Shown here piece by piece: positions 62,001-64,000 of a DNA stretch of 64,000 nt. Source of the DNA: Brevibacterium aurantiacum (GTDB lineage Bacteria > Actinomycetota > Actinomycetes > Actinomycetales > Brevibacteriaceae). Made by a program: the position numbers and the translations under genes. The notes beneath the pieces were generated by a model. That model did not search any database. It had not been told where the DNA came from and saw only the letters and a list, made by a program, of their open reading frames with translations. How positions within the stretch are numbered: position 1 is the first letter of the stretch; the number at the start of each line of letters is the position of its first letter. The stretch lies in contig NZ_FXZB01000013.1 in NCBI RefSeq assembly GCF_900169065.1, forward strand, positions 1 to 64,000. The letters run 5' to 3'.

Positions 62001-62394
62001 GTACGGGAATCCCGGCATTGCGTGCGGCTGTCAGAGCCTGCACCTTGTTGCCGGCGAGTTCGAGTACATCGGCCTTGGGGCCGATGAAGGTGATTCCTGC
62101 CTCATGGCAGGCTCGTGCCAGGTCGGGATTCTCCGACAGGAAGCCGTAGCCGGGGTAGATGGCGTCGGCTCCGGATTCCTTCGCGACGCGCAGCATCTCT
62201 TCGACGCTGAGGTAGGCACGGACTGGATGGCCTTCTTGGCCGATCATGTAGGCCTCGTCGGCTTTCATGCGGTGTTCGGAGTTCCGATCCTCATAGGGGA
62301 AAACAGCGACAGTGGAGGCGCCGAGTTCGTACGCTGCTCTGAACGCGCGAACGGCAATCTCTCCACGATTTGCCACAAGAACTTTAGAGAACAT
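58993..62394 (-). CDS. pyc: pyruvate carboxylase
   Basis: An 1133-residue anaplerotic enzyme making oxaloacetate from pyruvate and bicarbonate. Parts in order: biotin carboxylase (about 1-450, VAGGGGRGMRRVGEA and EMNPRIQVEHTVTEEITDVDLV), carboxyltransferase (about 530-830, FRDAHQSLLATRVR, the metal-binding HVHTHDTAGG), the PC tetramerisation region, and a C-terminal biotinyl domain with EAMKMEA around residue 1100. Full length for an alpha4 pyc. ATG 62394 has a GAGAGA-type site. It opens the pyc-def-hbd operon. Confidence 0.96.
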   Translation of the reverse strand: MFSKVLVANRGEIAVRAFRAAYELGASTVAVFPYEDRNSEHRMKADEAYMIGQEGHPVRAYLSVEEMLRVAKESGADAIYPGYGFLSENPDLARACHEAGITFIGPKADVLELAGNKVQALTAARNAGIPVLDSTRPSADIAQLLADAESMEYPLFVKAVAGGGGRGMRRVGEASQLEDALKAAMREAEGAFGDPTVFIEQAVQRPRHIEVQVLADNDSNAIHLFERDCSVQRRHQKVVELAPAPNLDPAIADALHADALKFAKALGYQNAGTVEFLLETDGPRKGQHVFIEMNPRIQVEHTVTEEITDVDLVASQMRVASGETLAEIGLTQEDMRIKGAALQCRITTEDPANAFRPDTGTITAYRSAGGAGVRLDGGTVHAGAAVSAHFDSMLVKLTCRGRDFEQAISRARRALAEFRIRGVSSNIGFLRAVLEDDSFIAGDLATSFIEERPHLLDARVSADRGSKILDYLADVTVNRPHGEPSVRIRPGEKLPEIDLGADPAPGSRDRLLEAGPSGFAQSLRNQTPLAVTDTTFRDAHQSLLATRVRSRDLLAVAGHVARMTPELLSIEAWGGATYDVALRFLGEDPWERLTALRSAVPNINLQMLLRGRNTVGYTPYPTQVTDAFVDEAARTGIDIFRIFDALNDVEQMRPAIEAVRSTNTTVAEVALCYTSDILDPREELYTLDYYLKLAEQIVGAGAHVLAIKDMAGLLRPAAATKLVTALRENFDLPVHVHTHDTAGGQLATLYAAAAAGADAVDAASAAMAGTTSQPSLSALVAAFENTERDTQISLNAVSDLEPYWESVRKVYAPFESGLAGPTGRVYRHEIPGGQLSNLRQQAVALGLGERFEEIERMYAAADAILGHLVKVTPSSKVVGDLALHLVGAGVDPQEFAENPDKFDIPDSVIGFLNGDLGDPPGGWPEPFRTKALAGRRHNAVSEDLATEDAAALETPGTERQAKLNSLLFPGPTKEFQQMRANYGDLSVVETSEYLYGLTAGEEHAVELSKGKDLLIGVQAISGTDERGMRSVMFTLNGQLRPLQVRDRAVESDVKTAEKADPTNSGHVASPFAGVVTLQVAEGDTVEAGATVATIEAMKMEASITTQTGGTVSRIAIGNVQQLEGGDLVVVIDG

Positions 62395-62556
62395 CTGTGT
62401 CTCTCACTTCTGTATCGATCGCTCGTAGGCGATAGTCGACGGGCTGTCGAAGAACTACTCTACTCAGTGACCCAGGCCACTCGAATCAGGGGGTCCCATT
62501 TTTACTCGACTGCCACGCCCGGCGTGGTCGTGACGGCTCAGCCCAGCCGGATACGT

Positions 62557-62562
62557 TAACGT
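62557..62562 (+). promoter_or_regulatory. -10-like hexamer immediately upstream of parA-like gene
   Basis: TAACGT ends 6 nt before GTG 62569; the intervening six bases, AGGAGG, would be a perfect Shine-Dalgarno but abut the start codon, too close to function normally. Leaderless initiation is therefore more likely. Confidence 0.42.
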
Positions 62563-62568
62563 AGGAGG

Positions 62569-63381
62569 GTGCTTGTCCTAAGTATCAGCAGCCTCAAAGG
62601 CGGAGTCGGTAAGACGTCCGTGACACTCGGTCTTGCCTCGGCCGCATACAACCGGGGAATTCCGACCTTGGTCGTCGACATGGATCCGCAAGCGGATTCC
62701 TCGACCGGCCTTGATGTCCCGACGTCGACGCGCGTCGACATCGCCGATGTTCTCGCTGCTCCTAAGTCCCAGAAAATCCTGTCCGAGGCGATCATCCCCT
62801 CCGGGTGGGTGGGCGATAAGCTCGGACACCTCGACGTGATCTCCGGCTCCCCCAGGGCTGCGGAGTTCGATCGACCTTCGCTGTCTGAGAGGTACCTCCG
62901 GCGCCTCGAAGACGCACTGAGTCGGGTGGCCAAGGGCTATCGTCTCGTGCTCATCGACTGTCCGCCGAGTCTCAACGGGCTCACGCGCACCGCGTGGACG
63001 GCCAGCAGTCGGGTGGCCGTGGTGACTGAGCCCAGTCTGTTCTCGGTCGCCGCAGCCGATCGCGCACTGCGGGCCGCCGACGAGCTGCGCCAGCGTGGCA
63101 CCTCGGATATCCAGCCGCTGGGTCTTGTCGTCAACCGGGTGCGTGCCGGGTCCAACGAGCATGACTATCGGATTTCAGAGATGCGGGAGATGTTCGGGCC
63201 ACTGGTTCTCAATCCCCCACTGGCCGAACGCGCAGTGATGCAGCAGGCCCAGGGGTCGGCGCGTCCGATCCACTCCTGGCCTGGAAAGCCGGCAGAAGAG
63301 GTGGCGACGTCGTTCGACGCGCTGCTGGAGCGTGCCCTACGTTCGGAGAACATCCGCTCGCGCAAAACCCCGAAGCAGTAG
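62569..63381 (+). CDS. ParA family ATPase (orphan)
   Basis: A 270-residue deviant Walker A ATPase. KGGVGKTSVTLGLASAAY is the deviant P-loop, VVDMDPQADSSTGLDV the A' box, and VLIDCPPSLNGLTRTAWTAS the Walker B region. No ParB is next to it and no parS is seen, so it is an orphan, perhaps positioning another cargo. GTG 62569 starts MLVLSISSLKGG. It is divergent from pyc and convergent with the MerR gene. Confidence 0.88.
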   Translation: MLVLSISSLKGGVGKTSVTLGLASAAYNRGIPTLVVDMDPQADSSTGLDVPTSTRVDIADVLAAPKSQKILSEAIIPSGWVGDKLGHLDVISGSPRAAEFDRPSLSERYLRRLEDALSRVAKGYRLVLIDCPPSLNGLTRTAWTASSRVAVVTEPSLFSVAAADRALRAADELRQRGTSDIQPLGLVVNRVRAGSNEHDYRISEMREMFGPLVLNPPLAERAVMQQAQGSARPIHSWPGKPAEEVATSFDALLERALRSENIRSRKTPKQ

Positions 63382-63406
63382 GTCCGGTAAGTCCGAGATA
63401 GTGCAA

Positions 63407-63447
63407 TCAGGTGCAGCTGACTGAGTTCAGCTGCACCTGATGCTTTT
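63407..63447 (+). terminator. Rho-independent terminator after parA-like gene
   Basis: A perfect 14-bp stem (63407-63420 with 63427-63440), 6-nt loop and TGCTTTT. Confidence 0.78.
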
Positions 63448-63675
63448 CCGGGACAGCGAGACCACAACCGCAGCGCCCAGATCCCAGTGCCGCGTGCAGA
63501 TCCCACCGCAGCGCCCAGTTCGTACCGCGACGCCTGGACGATGCTGAGGCAGAGCGCCACTGCCGAACCTGTCATTGAATATGAGTGTGGCCCGTCCTTT
63601 CGGACGGGCCACACTCATCAATCCCCCCATGGTGTCCCTATCTGGGACTGCCCGGTATCCGGGCGAGCAACCTGT
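63441..63675. other. intergenic region with a direct repeat
   Basis: A 235-bp stretch between convergent genes. A 14-bp sequence (accgcagcgcccag) occurs twice, at 63467-63480 and 63505-63518. A second terminator stem lies at 63581-63618. No gene is seen. Confidence 0.5.
63581..63618. terminator. perfect 17-bp stem-loop facing the MerR gene
   Basis: Arms 63581-63597 and 63602-63618, loop TTTC. Positioned as the terminator of the minus-strand MerR gene. Confidence 0.68.
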
Positions 63676-64000
63676 TCAGCCGAGTTTCTGAGCCCGTCGT
63701 TGGGCGAGCTCGTCCATCTCGACGATGGCTGAGTCATCTTCGGGAAGCCGTTCGCTGGGCAGTTCGGAGAGACTGCCTTCGACTTCGTTCCAGACACGAC
63801 CGACGGCGATGCCGAAGACGCCCTGTCCGCCCTGCAGGAGGTCGACGACCTCATCGGGTGAAGTGCATTCGAAGACGCTGGCTCCATCAGACATCAGGGT
63901 GATCTGTGAGAGATCCCGAACTCCACGCGAACGCAGGTGGTCGACTGCCGTGCGGATCGACTGCAGCCCGACGCCGGTGTCGAGGAGTCGCTTGACGATC
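63676..64000 (-). CDS. MerR family regulator, FtsR-like (partial at right edge)
   Basis: The C-terminal 107 residues of a regulator whose start lies beyond the window. It reads through the HTH-following helix (LLDTGVGLQSIRTAVDHLRSRGVRDLSQITL) and MSDGASVFECTSPDEVVDLLQGGQGVFGIAVGRVW, then ends QKLG. The DGA-VFEC-SPDEVVDLL-GGQGVFGIAVG block is typical of the Rv1828/FtsR type, which controls cell-division genes. In Mycobacterium it lies beside garA, so a garA/odhI homologue may lie to the right. Confidence 0.85.
   Translation of the reverse strand, partial: IVKRLLDTGVGLQSIRTAVDHLRSRGVRDLSQITLMSDGASVFECTSPDEVVDLLQGGQGVFGIAVGRVWNEVEGSLSELPSERLPEDDSAIVEMDELAQRRAQKLG

Noticed and set aside
63467..63518. 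14-bp direct repeat as an attachment site
   Set aside because: Too short and too GC-rich to support; there is no integrase nearby.
1..64000. Long shadow ORFs on the strand opposite most genes (for example 13160-14371 minus, 7228-8367 minus, 21554-22708 plus, 55351-56154 plus)
   Set aside because: They mirror high-GC codon structure of real genes, have biased composition without any known domain, and lack starts with ribosome sites. The real gene is always on the other frame.
1..64000. tRNA, rRNA, CRISPR or insertion sequence
   Set aside because: No tRNA T-loop/cloverleaf, no repeat-spacer series, and no transposase or integrase motif was found on inspection. A covariance-model scan would be decisive and was not possible.

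Overview
The window is a contiguous, gene-dense stretch of chromosome from a high-GC Gram-positive bacterium. The gene set is actinobacterial: a complete Pup-proteasome system, mycothiol synthesis (mshC), SecA2, RbpA, WYL regulators PafB/PafC, a HAIR element, and polyprenol-phosphate mannose synthase. A close resemblance to known actinobacterial putrescine oxidases, together with gene order, suggests Micrococcales, perhaps a Brevibacterium-like organism; this is inferred from family knowledge, not from a search. No rRNA, tRNA, CRISPR array, prophage or insertion sequence was recognised.

Layout. 0.2-10.8 kb: an M20 peptidase and a YdcZ-type membrane protein, then the conserved actinobacterial neighbourhood around mshC (DUF5703, histidine phosphatase, UppP, a degenerate aldo/keto reductase, an acidic small protein, DUF3090, SCO1664-like protein, MshC, PAC2, HAD phosphatase, RecB-like nuclease). 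10.9-28.4 kb: protein quality control and its neighbours: site-2 protease, TrmI, Mpa/ARC, Dop, Pup, PrcB, PrcA, PafA, two FKBP isomerases, DUF3866, PafB, PafC, TatA, TatC and HelY. Pup is prepared by Dop, attached by PafA, and tagged proteins are unfolded by Mpa into the PrcAB chamber; PafBC links the region to the DNA-damage response. 28.5-36.3 kb: SecA2, an unusual fused 5'-3' exonuclease/DnaQ-like exonuclease, a degenerate amidohydrolase, Ppm1, RbpA and a glycerophosphodiesterase.

36.4-47.5 kb is more accessory: an RlpA-like wall protein, a YafY-type WYL regulator divergent from an SDR with a perfect palindrome between them, a putrescine oxidase/APC permease pair, an AraC-VOC-UvrA2 set, an Rpf-like muralytic protein, a DUF4442 protein and a frameshifted HIT gene. 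47.6-57.5 kb: a mycothiol-dependent-type DinB protein, a four-gene set of two membrane proteins (DUF5058 and a partner) with an M20 amidohydrolase and an amidase, pterin dehydratase, ferritin with a possible iron box, an AEC carrier, an Hsp20 with an HspR operator, a methyltransferase and an aspartate aminotransferase. 57.6-64 kb: a pyc-def-3-hydroxyacyl-CoA dehydrogenase operon, an orphan ParA, and the C-terminal part of an FtsR-like MerR regulator running off the right edge.

A recurring feature is a TANNNT hexamer placed 6-8 nt before the start codon, which predicts leaderless mRNAs for more than a dozen genes, several in very short divergent intergenic regions. The points I rate most worth checking are the exonuclease fusion, the Mpa C-terminus that lacks the usual GQYL tail although a 20S core is encoded beside it, the DUF5058/M20/amidase set, and two proteins (aldo/keto reductase and amidohydrolase folds) that have lost their catalytic residues.
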